Assembly: GCA_016195145.1 (NCBI GenBank)
Contig: JACQAF010000080.1
Location: forward strand, 1-17,865
Direction of reading: 5' to 3'
DNA: 17,865 nt
From: Rhodospirillales bacterium
Lineage (GTDB): Bacteria > Pseudomonadota > Alphaproteobacteria > CACIAM-22H2
Shown here piece after piece: positions 1 through 7,820 of the stretch. The number at the start of each line of letters is the position of its first letter. The first letter of the stretch is position 1. The notes beneath the pieces were generated by a model. It did not search any database and was not told where the DNA came from. It was given only the letters and a program-made list of their open reading frames with translations. The translations under genes were made by a program, and so were the position numbers.

Positions 1-570
1 GACCAGATACTGGTGGGCGATATCGGCGTGGCCGAAGCTTACATGCATGTCGATATAGCCGTCCCTGGCGCGCGGGTCCTCGGGATGATGATCGGTATGC
101 GGCCCGGCATAGTCGCCGGGACCGTAACGCAGCACCTGCCGGCCCATCGCCGGATCGAGCGTCCGGCCGGCGACGACCTCGGCGAAGCGCCGGAAGCTCG
201 TCGAACCGAGTATGGCGACAAGGCCGATGCTTTCCGCCGCGCGCCATGCCTTGCTGCCGCGCCGTTCGAGATAAGCGGTGCGGGCGCGCACGGTCTTGGG
301 CAGGCGCTCCTGGTAATTGCGCGTCTGGTTGGCGATGGTTTCGGGCGGGATCGCCTGCACGAGCGGCACGAGATGCGAGGCCACATGCCGGTCGAGCAGC
401 CGACCAACCGCCGCCGCCTTGTCGCGGGCGACGATTCCGGACGCGATGAAGAAGCGGCCGTCGCCCGCGATCGCGCCGGCCGCATTGGGCGCGCGGCCGT
501 CGAGAATGCGCCGCCCCTGGCGCGTCAACAGATCGGCGAATTCGGCGGGGAAGCTTTGCATGGCGCGCAT
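1..570 (-). CDS. 2OG-Fe(II) oxygenase-like protein, 3' part cut by window edge
   Basis: Reading the minus strand from ATG at 570 gives 190 codons with no stop before the left edge, so the C-terminus is missing. Residues 146-180 hold a YGPGDY stretch, then an HTD triad (158-160), the usual HxD iron-ligand pattern of prolyl-4-hydroxylase-type 2-oxoglutarate/Fe(II) dioxygenases, then a GYIDMHVSF strand. The distal histidine and the 2-oxoglutarate-binding Arg/Lys would lie in the missing part. An alternative start is ATG at 561 (MQSF); neither start has a strong ribosome-binding site. The gene is divergent from the permease at 649. No substrate can be inferred. The family call rests on the HxD context and is moderately sure; the reading frame itself is well supported by codon use. 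Confidence 0.62.
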   Translation of the reverse strand, partial: MRAMQSFPAEFADLLTRQGRRILDGRAPNAAGAIAGDGRFFIASGIVARDKAAAVGRLLDRHVASHLVPLVQAIPPETIANQTRNYQERLPKTVRARTAYLERRGSKAWRAAESIGLVAILGSTSFRRFAEVVAGRTLDPAMGRQVLRYGPGDYAGPHTDHHPEDPRARDGYIDMHVSFGHADIAHQYLV

Positions 571-571
571 A

Positions 572-648
572 CTATCCGTCGCCTCGGACAGTGGATAGCC
601 CGGCCCGAACGCTCTAGTATCCGGCCGCCATCGACAGGGGGTATCCGT
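572..648. promoter_or_regulatory. Divergent intergenic region with inverted and direct TATCC(G) repeats
   Basis: This gap separates the oxygenase-like gene (leftward) from the EamA permease (rightward). CTATCC at 572-577 and GGATAG at 593-598 form a perfect 6-bp inverted repeat with a 15-bp spacer. TATCCG recurs at 573-578, 618-623 and 642-647 in the same orientation. The last copy lies between the Shine-Dalgarno-like AGGGGG and the TTG start. The arrangement could be an operator, but no regulator gene is nearby and no sigma70-type promoter is clear. Confidence 0.25.
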
Positions 649-1593
649 TTGACGACCCAACCGACACCCGGCGGCAGCGCCGACCGGCCGCACGAGCGTC
701 TTGCCTTTATCCTGATCTTCGTCACCCCGGCGTTGTTCATCACCAACATGCTGGTGGCGCGGGCGACGGCCGATTTCATTCCGCCGGTGGCGCTCGCCTT
801 CTGGCGCTGGGTGGGGGCGTTCATTCTGCTGCTGCCCTTCGCCGGCCGGGCGCTGTGGCAGGCGCGGCGCGCGATACGCCGGGAATGGCTCGATCTCCTG
901 ATCCTCGGCGGGCTCGGCATGGGCGTATGCGGCGCTTTCGTCTATATCGGCGCGGCGACCACCACGGCGACCAATATCGGCCTGATCTACGCCGCCTCGC
1001 CGGTGCTGATCATCCTGCTCGACCGCTCGATCTACGGCGCCACGATGTCGACCCGCCAGGGCGCCGGCGTGGCGCTCGCCCTCATCGGCGTGCTCGCCAT
1101 CATCGCGCGCGGCGATCCGGACGTTTTCATCAATCTGCGCTTCACCGCCGGCGATCTGTGGATCGCGGCGGCAGCGGTCGCCTGGGCGTTTTATTCGATC
1201 ATGCTGCGCCATCGCCCGTCGGCGTTTTCGATGGCCGCGCGCTTCGCCGCCATCGCCGCCGGCGGGTTGGTCACCCTTGCCCCGTTCGCCGCCGTCGAAG
1301 CGTGGAGCGGACGAACGCCCGCCCTCGACGCGACGACCATCGGCACGATCGTTTTCCTCGCTTTCGTGCCGTCGGTCGGCGCGTATTATTGCTACGCGCT
1401 CGTGCAGCGCACCCTCGGCGCCAGCCGTACAGGGCTGCTCATGTATCTGGGGCCGGTCTATAATGCCGGGCTCGCCTGGCTGCTGCTCGGCGAAACGCTG
1501 CGCGACTATCATCTCGCCGGGGCGGCCCTAATCCTGCCCGGCCTTTATCTCGCCACCCAGCGCGCCAAAGCCGGAAAACTCCCGCCAGCCTAG
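649..1593 (+). CDS. EamA/DMT-superfamily permease (10-TM drug/metabolite transporter)
   Basis: A 314-residue inner-membrane protein of the drug/metabolite transporter superfamily. It has two EamA repeats of about five hydrophobic helices each (roughly residues 18-150 and 165-305). Typical features include a helix with a FWRW motif after the first segments, the small-residue stretch TATNIGLIYAASPV in the first half, and GLLMYLGPVYNAGLAWLLLGE near the end of the second half, matching the family's usual 'P-x-x-a-x-l-x-g-x-l-l-l-g-E' signature. The start chosen is TTG at 649, six bases after AGGGGG (636-641). The frame stays open further upstream, but that part overlaps the divergent oxygenase gene and is hydrophilic Arg-rich shadow sequence. 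Substrate unknown: members move metabolites, amino acids or drugs. It ends 48 bp before ubiD. Confidence 0.88.
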   Translation: MTTQPTPGGSADRPHERLAFILIFVTPALFITNMLVARATADFIPPVALAFWRWVGAFILLLPFAGRALWQARRAIRREWLDLLILGGLGMGVCGAFVYIGAATTTATNIGLIYAASPVLIILLDRSIYGATMSTRQGAGVALALIGVLAIIARGDPDVFINLRFTAGDLWIAAAAVAWAFYSIMLRHRPSAFSMAARFAAIAAGGLVTLAPFAAVEAWSGRTPALDATTIGTIVFLAFVPSVGAYYCYALVQRTLGASRTGLLMYLGPVYNAGLAWLLLGETLRDYHLAGAALILPGLYLATQRAKAGKLPPA

Positions 1594-1641
1594 ATGCGCC
1601 GGTGGCCAGCGCCCGGCCCGTCGCCTAATATCCCTCTCGCC

Positions 1642-3150
1642 ATGCCCTACGCCTCCCTCCGCGATTTCATCGCCCGCCTCGAACGCGACGGCCGCCTGGT
1701 CCGGGTCAAGGAACCGGTATCCCCGGTTCTGGAGATGACCGAAATTCAGACCCGGCTGCTCGCCGAAGGCGGGCCGGCGGCGCTGTTCGAGAACGTCGTC
1801 GGGCCTGACGGCCGGCGCTACGACATGCCGGTTCTGGTCAACCTGTTCGGCACGGTCGAGCGTGTCGCCTGGGGCATGGATCGCGAGCCGGCGCAACTCC
1901 GCGAGATCGGCGAAACGCTCGCCTTCCTGCGCCAGCCCGAGCCGCCCGGGGGCTGGCGCGAGGCGATCGAGCTTCTGCCGCTCGCCAAGACCGTGCTGTC
2001 GATGAAACCGAAGACGGTCGGCCACGCGCCGTGCCAGGACATCGTGCGGACCGGGGCCGAGATCGATCTCGGCATACTGCCCGTCCAGACCTGCTGGCCG
2101 GGCGAGCCGGCGCCGCTGATTACCTGGCCGCTGGTCGTCACCAAGGGGCCCGGCGAGGCGCGCGAGGATAATTTCAACCTCGGCATCTATCGCATGCAGG
2201 TGACCGGGCGTGACACGACGCTGATGCGCTGGCTGCGCCATCGCGGCGGCGCGCAGCACCATGCGCGCTGGGCCAAGGAGCGCCGCGAGCCCCTGCCGGC
2301 GGCGGCGGTGATCGGCGCCGATCCCGGCACCATCCTCGCCGCGGTCACGCCGGTGCCCGACACGCTGTCGGAATACCAGTTCGCCGGGCTGCTGCGCGGC
2401 AAGCGCGTCGAGCTGGTCGATTGCAAGACCGTGCCGCTCAAGGTCCCGGCCGAGGCCGAGATCGTCATCGAAGGGCATGTCTCGCTCGACGATTACGGCG
2501 ACGAGGGCCCCTATGGCGACCACACCGGCTATTACAATTCGGTCGAGAAATTTCCCGTGTTCCGGGTTTCGGCGATCACCATGCGCCGCGACCCGATCTA
2601 TCTATCGACCTTCACCGGCCGGCCGCCCGACGAACCGTCGGTGCTCGGCGAGGCGCTCAACGACGTATTCGTGCCGTTGCTGCGCCAGCAATTCCCCGAG
2701 ATCGTCGATTTCTGGCTGCCGCCCGAGGGCTGCTCGTACCGCATCGCCGTCGTGTCGATCAAGAAGGCCTATCCCGGCCACGCCAAACGGGCGATGATGG
2801 GCGTGTGGTCATATTTGCGGCAGTTCATGTATACGAAATGGGTGATCGTAGTCGACGACGACATCGATGCGCGCAACTGGCAGGACGTGATGTGGGCGAT
2901 CTCGACCCGCATGGACCCGGCGCGCGACGTGACCATCGTCGAGAACACGCCGATCGACTATCTCGACTTCGCCAGCCCCGAATCCGGCCTCGGCTCCAAG
3001 ATCGGGCTCGACGCGACCGACAAATGGCCGCCCGAAACCAAGCGCGAATGGGGGCGCAAGATCCGCATGTCGGACGATGTGGTCCGCACGGTGAGCGAGA
3101 AATGGCCGCGCCTCGGCCTGCCCGGGACCGGCAAGCCGATCTGGAGATGA
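1642..3150 (+). CDS. ubiD: UbiD, 4-hydroxy-3-polyprenylbenzoate decarboxylase
   Basis: A 502-residue prenyl-FMN-dependent decarboxylase, close to the length of E. coli UbiD (497). In ubiquinone biosynthesis UbiD removes the carboxylate of 4-hydroxy-3-polyprenylbenzoate using the cofactor made by UbiX. Visible signatures: the N-terminal SLRDFIARLERDGRLVRV, the CQDIVRTG...DLGILPVQTCWPGE block (131-155) typical of true UbiD rather than distant homologues, the cofactor/metal segment DNFNLGIYRMQ (176-186), and the acidic loop DDYGDEGPYGDHTGYY (283-298) carrying the catalytic Glu/Asp residues. ATG 1642 is preferred over ATG 1594 because family members begin with this motif and the extra 16 residues are Pro/Arg-rich. 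No ubiX is seen here. The cupin gene starts 4 bp after the stop. Confidence 0.93.
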   Translation: MPYASLRDFIARLERDGRLVRVKEPVSPVLEMTEIQTRLLAEGGPAALFENVVGPDGRRYDMPVLVNLFGTVERVAWGMDREPAQLREIGETLAFLRQPEPPGGWREAIELLPLAKTVLSMKPKTVGHAPCQDIVRTGAEIDLGILPVQTCWPGEPAPLITWPLVVTKGPGEAREDNFNLGIYRMQVTGRDTTLMRWLRHRGGAQHHARWAKERREPLPAAAVIGADPGTILAAVTPVPDTLSEYQFAGLLRGKRVELVDCKTVPLKVPAEAEIVIEGHVSLDDYGDEGPYGDHTGYYNSVEKFPVFRVSAITMRRDPIYLSTFTGRPPDEPSVLGEALNDVFVPLLRQQFPEIVDFWLPPEGCSYRIAVVSIKKAYPGHAKRAMMGVWSYLRQFMYTKWVIVVDDDIDARNWQDVMWAISTRMDPARDVTIVENTPIDYLDFASPESGLGSKIGLDATDKWPPETKREWGRKIRMSDDVVRTVSEKWPRLGLPGTGKPIWR

Positions 3151-3154
3151 GCCG

Positions 3155-3466
3155 GTGAAACGCATCGATCCCAAAACCTTCACCGGCATCCGCGCCTGGG
3201 ATGCGCTCGACATCGCCAGGATCGAGGGCGCGACGGTGCGTCTGCACTGGACCGACCGGCCCTACAAATGGCATGTCAACGATGGGGCCGAGGTGTTCGT
3301 GGTTCTCGACGGCGCGGTCGACATGCATTATCGCGAGGCGGGGGCCGAACGCGTTGTACGCCTCGACGCCGGGCATATATTCTATGCCGGAACCGGCGAC
3401 GAACATGTCGCGCATCCGCGCGGGGCGGCGCGCATCCTCGTCGTCGAAAAGGAAGGGAGCGTTTGA
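3155..3466 (+). CDS. Small cupin-domain protein
   Basis: A 103-residue single-domain cupin with a GTG start at 3155, preceded by GGAG at 3143-3146. The first cupin motif is visible as KWHVNDGAEVFVVLDG (residues 38-53), giving His and Glu metal ligands, and the second as AGHIFYAGTGDEHVAHP, giving the last His. Cupins are small beta-barrels that often bind a divalent metal; functions range from enzymes to sugar or ligand binding, so no reaction is assigned. It begins 4 bp after ubiD and ends 7 bp before pmbA, so it is almost certainly translated from the same message. An accessory role to the decarboxylase is possible but is inference from spacing alone. Confidence 0.82.
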   Translation: MKRIDPKTFTGIRAWDALDIARIEGATVRLHWTDRPYKWHVNDGAEVFVVLDGAVDMHYREAGAERVVRLDAGHIFYAGTGDEHVAHPRGAARILVVEKEGSV

Positions 3467-3473
3467 TCGCCCG

Positions 3474-4823
3474 ATGACCGAAACCGCCACCGCCGATGCC
3501 CTGGGCCTTCTTGCCGATCTGCTCGCCCGCGCCAAGTGCGCCGGGGCCAGCGCCGCCGACGCGCTGTTCACCGAAGGCGCGTCGCTGAGCCACGCCCGCC
3601 GGCTGCGCCAGGTCGAACAGGTCGAGCGCGCCGAGGGGCAGGATCTCGGCCTGCGCGTCTTCGTCGGCAAGCGGCAGGCGATCGTTTCGTCCTCCGACCG
3701 GTCGCTGCGCGCGATCGACGAGCTGGTCGAGCGCGCGGTGGCGATGGCCAAAGCGGCACCCGAGGACCCGTTCTGCGGCCTCGCCGATCCGGCCGAGACG
3801 GCGCGCACGCTGCCCGATCTCGACCTCGTCGATCCCGTCGAACCGTCGCCCGAGGCATTGATCGAACGCGCGCGGGCGGCGGAAGAAACCGCGCTCGCCA
3901 CGCCCGGCATCACCAATTCCGAGGGGGCGCAGGCCGGCTGGGGCACGACGCGCGTGGCGCTCGCCGCGAGCAACGGCTTCGCCGCTTCGTATCAGCGGTC
4001 GAGCCATAGCGTCAGCGTCGCGGTGATCGCCGGCGCTGGCACGACGATGGAGCGCGATTACGATTATTCGACCGCCGTGCATGGCGCCGATCTGCAAAAG
4101 CCCGAGGAAATCGGCCGCAACGCCGCCGAGCGGGCGCTGAAGCGCCTGAAGCCGCGCAAGGTCGAGACATGCAAGGCGCCGGTGATTTTCGATCCGCGCG
4201 TCGCCGGCGGCCTGTTGCGCCATCTCGCCGGCGCGATCAACGGCGCGGCCATCGCGCGCGGCACCAGCTTCCTCAAATCCAAGCTCGGCAAACCGGTGTT
4301 TCCGGCCAACGTCACCATCATCGACGATCCGTTCCGCCGCCGCGGCCTTGCATCCAAGCCGGTCGACGGCGAGGGCATCGCGCCGACCCGCCGCGCCATC
4401 ATCGACAAGGGCGTGCTCACCACCTGGCTGCTCGACCTGCGTTCGGCCCGCCAGCTCGGCATGGCGAGCACGGGGCACGCCGCGCGCGGCACCTCTTCCC
4501 CGCCGTCGCCGAGCGCATCCAATCTCTATCTCGAGGCGGGAAAGAATTCCCGCGCCGCCCTGCTTGCCGGCGTCGAGCGCGGATTGTATGTCAGCGAGTT
4601 CATCGGCATGGGCGTTAACAACCTCACCGGCGATTACAGCCGCGGCGCCGCCGGTTTCTGGATCGAGAACGGCGAGCTTACCTATCCGATAAGCGAGATC
4701 ACGGTCGCCGGCAATCTCGCCGAGATGTTCATGAACCTGAGCGCGGCCGACGATCTCGTATTCCGCTACGGGGTCGATGCGCCGACGCTGCGCGTCGACG
4801 GGCTCACGATCGCCGGGCGTTAA
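3474..4823 (+). CDS. pmbA: PmbA/TldE family metalloprotease subunit
   Basis: A 449-residue protein matching the length of E. coli PmbA/TldE (about 450). TldD and TldE form a hetero-complex that degrades unfolded peptides and matures microcin B17 and CcdA. The TldD partner carries the zinc site, so the HExxxH motif is expected to be absent here, and it is. Diagnostic C-terminal sequence: FIGMGVNNLTGDYSRGAAGF, followed by WIENGELTYPISEITVAGNLAEMF, characteristic of PmbA. The start at ATG 3474 (MTETATADALGLLADLL) fits family N-termini; the frame is open further upstream only as an overlap with the cupin gene. Spacing suggests co-transcription with ubiD and the cupin. No tldD gene is seen in the window. 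Confidence 0.92.
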   Translation: MTETATADALGLLADLLARAKCAGASAADALFTEGASLSHARRLRQVEQVERAEGQDLGLRVFVGKRQAIVSSSDRSLRAIDELVERAVAMAKAAPEDPFCGLADPAETARTLPDLDLVDPVEPSPEALIERARAAEETALATPGITNSEGAQAGWGTTRVALAASNGFAASYQRSSHSVSVAVIAGAGTTMERDYDYSTAVHGADLQKPEEIGRNAAERALKRLKPRKVETCKAPVIFDPRVAGGLLRHLAGAINGAAIARGTSFLKSKLGKPVFPANVTIIDDPFRRRGLASKPVDGEGIAPTRRAIIDKGVLTTWLLDLRSARQLGMASTGHAARGTSSPPSPSASNLYLEAGKNSRAALLAGVERGLYVSEFIGMGVNNLTGDYSRGAAGFWIENGELTYPISEITVAGNLAEMFMNLSAADDLVFRYGVDAPTLRVDGLTIAGR

Positions 4824-4862
4824 GCGCGGGCGCCCGACACGGCGCGGTGCTATGCTTCGCCG

Positions 4863-5489
4863 ATGCCCGATTTCGCGTTTGAGAAAAAACTCGGCGGCCT
4901 CGTCGCCGGCATCGATGAAGCGGGGCGCGGCCCCCTTGCCGGGCCGGTGGTCGCGGCGGCGGTGGCGTTCCGTCATTACCGCCTGCCGGCGGCGCTGACC
5001 GGGGGCATCGATGATTCGAAGAAGCTGACCCCCGCCCAGCGCATCGCGGCTTTCGCCGAACTCGCGACAGCGGCGCGCGCCGGCGACCTTGCCTTTGGCA
5101 TCGGTGCCGCAAGCGTCGCGGAAATCGACCGGATCAATATCCTGCAGGCGACCTTTCTTGCCATGCGGCGCGCCGTCGGCCGGCTCGGACTGGCGCCCGA
5201 CGTGGCACTGGTCGACGGCAATCGCGCGCCGCCCGATCTCGGCTGCCGGGCGATGACGCTGGTCGACGGCGATGCAACGTCGCTGTCGATTGCCGCTGCC
5301 TCGATCGTTGCCAAGGTGATCCGCGACCGGGCGATGCACCGCCTCGACCCGCGCTATCCCGGCTTCGGCTGGGCGACGAATATGGGCTATGGCACCGTCG
5401 CCCATATCGAAGGGATAGCGCGTCTCGGCCCCACGCCACACCACAGATTGAGCTTTGCCCCACTCGCCCAGGGACGCCTCGGCCTATAG
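4863..5489 (+). CDS. rnhB: Ribonuclease HII
   Basis: A 208-residue ribonuclease HII, a cytoplasmic enzyme that nicks RNA/DNA hybrids and single misincorporated ribonucleotides. The catalytic DEDD set is visible: Asp18 and Glu19 in GIDEAGRGPLAGPVVAAAV, Asp118 in ALVDGNR, and Asp155 in ASIVAKVIRDRAM. The GRG motif (21-23), which recognises the RNA-DNA junction, is intact. SLSIAAASIVAKV is a family hallmark. ATG 4863 lies 39 bp after pmbA and gives a normal N-terminus. The following gene is ccrM; an rnhB-ccrM pair is a common arrangement in alphaproteobacteria. Confidence 0.96.
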   Translation: MPDFAFEKKLGGLVAGIDEAGRGPLAGPVVAAAVAFRHYRLPAALTGGIDDSKKLTPAQRIAAFAELATAARAGDLAFGIGAASVAEIDRINILQATFLAMRRAVGRLGLAPDVALVDGNRAPPDLGCRAMTLVDGDATSLSIAAASIVAKVIRDRAMHRLDPRYPGFGWATNMGYGTVAHIEGIARLGPTPHHRLSFAPLAQGRLGL

Positions 5490-5551
5490 CTAACACCTTG
5501 ACTCAATTTATCTATTGACGGCGACTCGGGGCTGACTCAGGATGCGCGACC
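5490..5551 (+). promoter_or_regulatory. ccrM leader with three GANTC sites
   Basis: This 62-bp gap between rnhB and ccrM carries GACTC at 5500-5504, 5523-5527 and 5534-5538, all matching the GANTC target of CcrM-type methyltransferases. TTGACT (5499-5504) and TTGACG (5515-5520) resemble -35 boxes, but no convincing -10 is seen. AGGA at 5539-5542 is a plausible ribosome-binding site for ATG 5552. In Caulobacter the ccrM leader also holds GANTC sites and their methylation lowers ccrM transcription. The same logic here is inferred, not shown. Confidence 0.6.
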
Positions 5552-6664
5552 ATGGCTTCGCGCAAACTCTCGACGGGCGGGGAGAGAGCGATCGCGGACG
5601 ATCCGGCCGGCCGGATCCTGGTCGGCGACTGTATCGAACTTATGGCGGCGCTTCCCGCGGGCAGCGTCGACATGGTATTCGCCGACCCCCCCTACAATCT
5701 CCAGCTCAAGGGCGAACTTCACCGCCCCAACCACACGCGCGTCGACGGCGTCGACGAGGCGTGGGACCGGATCGGCGATTTCGCCGATTACGACCGCTTC
5801 ACCCGCGCCTGGCTCGGCGCGGCGCGGCACGCGCTGAAACCCGACGGCACGATCTGGGTGATCGGCTCGTATCACAATATCTTTCGCGTCGGCGCGGCGT
5901 TGCAGGACCTCGGTTTCTGGACGCTCAACGACGTGGTCTGGCGCAAAACCAACCCGATGCCGAATTTCCGCGGCCGGCGCTTCACCAACGCGCACGAGAC
6001 GCTGATCTGGGCGGCCCGCCAGGAATCGTCGCGCTACACCTTTAACTACGCGGCGATGAAGGCGCTCAACGACGATCTGCAAATGCGCTCCGACTGGCTG
6101 ATCCCGGTCTGCGGCGGGCCCGAACGGCTGAAGAAGGACGGCAAGAAGGCGCACCCGACGCAGAAGCCCGAAGCGCTTCTCCATCGCGTCATCCTCGCCG
6201 CCACCAAGCCGGGCGAAACGGCGCTCGATCCCTTCTTCGGCACCGGCACGACCGGGGCGGTGGCGAAGAAGCTCGGTCGGCGTTTTATCGGCATCGAACG
6301 CGACGAGGATTATGCGGCGGTCGCGCGCGCGCGCATCGCCGATGTGCGCCCGCCCGCCGACACCGAACTGGTCGCCACGCCGTCCAAGCGCGAGGAGCCG
6401 CGCGTGCCGTTCGGCTGGCTGGTCGAGCGTGGGCTGTTGCAGCCGGGCGAGGTGCTGACCGATCCGTCGGGCCGGTGGACGGCGCGCGTGCGCGCCGACG
6501 GCACGCTGATCGCGGCCGATTGCCGCGGTTCGATCCATCAGGTTGGCGCGGCGGTGCAGGGCGCCCCGGCCTGCAATGGCTGGACCTTCTGGTGCATCAG
6601 CATCGAGGGCAAGCGCGTCCCGATCGACGTTCTGCGCCAGAAACTGCGCGCCGAGCTGAACTGA
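5552..6664 (+). CDS. ccrM: CcrM-type DNA adenine methyltransferase (GANTC)
   Basis: A 370-residue solitary N6-adenine methyltransferase. Motif order is beta class: catalytic DPPYNLQLKG (45-54) comes before the S-adenosylmethionine-binding DPFFGTGTTGAVAKKLGRRF (226-245). HPTQKPEALLHRVI (201-214), just before the SAM motif, is typical. A C-terminal extension of about 95 residues (roughly 275-370, from VPFGWLVERGLLQPGEVL to the end) corresponds to the domain that distinguishes CcrM proteins from HinfI-like restriction methylases and is needed for DNA recognition. Caulobacter CcrM is 358 residues. No restriction endonuclease gene is adjacent, consistent with a cell-cycle methylase. Start: ATG 5552, with AGGA nine bases upstream. 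Confidence 0.94.
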   Translation: MASRKLSTGGERAIADDPAGRILVGDCIELMAALPAGSVDMVFADPPYNLQLKGELHRPNHTRVDGVDEAWDRIGDFADYDRFTRAWLGAARHALKPDGTIWVIGSYHNIFRVGAALQDLGFWTLNDVVWRKTNPMPNFRGRRFTNAHETLIWAARQESSRYTFNYAAMKALNDDLQMRSDWLIPVCGGPERLKKDGKKAHPTQKPEALLHRVILAATKPGETALDPFFGTGTTGAVAKKLGRRFIGIERDEDYAAVARARIADVRPPADTELVATPSKREEPRVPFGWLVERGLLQPGEVLTDPSGRWTARVRADGTLIAADCRGSIHQVGAAVQGAPACNGWTFWCISIEGKRVPIDVLRQKLRAELN

Positions 6665-6710
6665 TCCCAGCCGCGCCCGACGGCCGTCCGGGCGGCGAAT
6701 TCATTCTTAT

Positions 6711-6767
6711 TTAACCATAACCGGCGTATACTCGGCCCGGGGGGTATTTCCCATCTGGAGGAATACC
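6711..6767 (+). promoter_or_regulatory. Possible promoter and ribosome-binding site of the patatin gene
   Basis: TTAACCAT at 6711-6718 resembles a half-site for the alphaproteobacterial cell-cycle regulator CtrA (consensus TTAA-N7-TTAA, often TTAACCAT), but no second TTAA half is present. TATACT at 6727-6732 is a good -10 candidate. GGAGGA at 6757-6762 is a strong Shine-Dalgarno sequence five bases before GTG 6768 and supports that start. The CtrA reading is speculative. Confidence 0.35.
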
Positions 6768-7793
6768 GTGGGTAGACCCGAACGCGCGCCCGAAACCGGC
6801 GCCGAGCCCGGCCAGGGCTTGAAAGTGGCGATTGCCTGCCAGGGCGGCGGCAGCCATACCGCCTTCACCGCCGGCGTATTGCGGCGGATCCTCGCCTCCG
6901 ACAATCACGAGATCGTCGCGTTGTCCGGCACGTCGGGCGGCGCGATCTGCGGCCTGCTCGCCTGGTACGGGTTGTTGCAGGACGACCGCGATCTCGCGGC
7001 CGATCTCCTTAAATCGTTCTGGGAACGCAATTCGGCGAGCACGCCGCTCGACTGGCTGTGGAACCGCTCGCTGGTCATGGCCGGTCGCTTCGTGCCGGGG
7101 GTCGAGATCAGCCCCTATCATGTCTTCAATGTCGGGCAAGAGGCGCTGAAGCGCCTGCTCGAAGAGCATGTGCCGTTCGCGACGCTCAAGGACCTAGTGA
7201 CCGAGGACAGCCCCGAGCTGCTGGTCGCCGCCGTCGACGTTCTCGAAGGCACGTTCCGCGTCTTCCGCAAGCACGAGATCACCGTCGAATCGATGCTGGC
7301 GACGACCGCCGTGCCGCCGCTCTTCCGCTCGGTCGAAATCAAGATCGGCGAGGCGCCGCATTATTTCTGGGATGGGCTGTTGTCGCAAAACCCGCCGCTG
7401 CGCGACCTGCCCGACGTCTTCGGCAAGCGGCACGATCGCAACCCCGACGAAATCTGGGTGATCCAGATCAACCCCGACCGGCGCGACAAGCCGCCGATCG
7501 GCATTTCCGACATCGAGGACCGCCGCAACGAGCTAGCCGGCAATCTGTCGCTGCGCCAGGAGATGGAGTTCATCGGCAAGATCAACGAGCTGGTCGCGGC
7601 GCGCCGGCTGGTCAACAGTCCCTACAAGATTACCCCCGTGCACCGCATCGAGCTCGGCAAGCCCGATCTCGACTATCCATCGAAGCTCGACCGTTCGCCC
7701 GATTTCATCGAGTGGCTGATGGAGCTGGGCGAAGAAGCCGCCGAGGATTTCCTCGCGGCGCACAAGGCGGGAGTGATCGCCATCGCCCGCTGA
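6768..7793 (+). CDS. Patatin-like phospholipase
   Basis: A 341-residue patatin-family lipid acyl hydrolase. The glycine-rich oxyanion loop is QGGGSHTAFTAGVL (25-38). The nucleophile elbow is SGTSGG with Ser56, in the family's GxSxG pattern. The catalytic Asp of the Ser-Asp dyad is Asp202 in FWDGLLSQNPPL. The N-terminus is hydrophilic with no signal peptide, so the protein is probably cytosolic or peripheral at the inner membrane, or exported by another route. Substrate (phospholipid, lysophospholipid or storage-granule lipid) cannot be read from sequence. GTG 6768 follows a strong GGAGGA. It is convergent with the Tat-exported small protein, 27 bp away, with no clear terminator between them. 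Confidence 0.9.
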   Translation: MGRPERAPETGAEPGQGLKVAIACQGGGSHTAFTAGVLRRILASDNHEIVALSGTSGGAICGLLAWYGLLQDDRDLAADLLKSFWERNSASTPLDWLWNRSLVMAGRFVPGVEISPYHVFNVGQEALKRLLEEHVPFATLKDLVTEDSPELLVAAVDVLEGTFRVFRKHEITVESMLATTAVPPLFRSVEIKIGEAPHYFWDGLLSQNPPLRDLPDVFGKRHDRNPDEIWVIQINPDRRDKPPIGISDIEDRRNELAGNLSLRQEMEFIGKINELVAARRLVNSPYKITPVHRIELGKPDLDYPSKLDRSPDFIEWLMELGEEAAEDFLAAHKAGVIAIAR

Positions 7794-7820
7794 TCGCCGA
7801 TCGGGGATTTCCGGCCGCGC

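Noticed and set aside
13..648. N-terminal extension of about 210 residues on the EamA permease
   Set aside because: The frame is open but Arg-rich and hydrophilic, and it overlaps the divergent oxygenase-like gene, whose frame shows real motifs. TTG 649 with AGGGGG upstream gives a normal family N-terminus.
1528..2523. 331-codon minus-strand open frame
   Set aside because: Antisense to ubiD; composition is that of a shadow frame.
2825..3973. 382-codon minus-strand open frame
   Set aside because: Antisense to ubiD, the cupin and pmbA, with no recognisable motif.
3276..5444. 722-codon open frame on the minus strand
   Set aside because: It is antisense to the cupin, pmbA and rnhB, which have clear family motifs. 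Its translation is low-complexity Arg/Ala/Gly sequence typical of GC-rich shadow frames.
5490..5551. Full CtrA site in the ccrM leader
   Set aside because: No TTAA-N7-TTAA match is present; only GANTC sites are clear.
5537..6538. 333-codon minus-strand open frame
   Set aside because: Antisense to ccrM, whose catalytic motifs are intact.
6671..6700. GC-rich partial inverted repeat after ccrM as a terminator
   Set aside because: Pairing needs a bulge and leaves almost no loop, and no T run follows directly.
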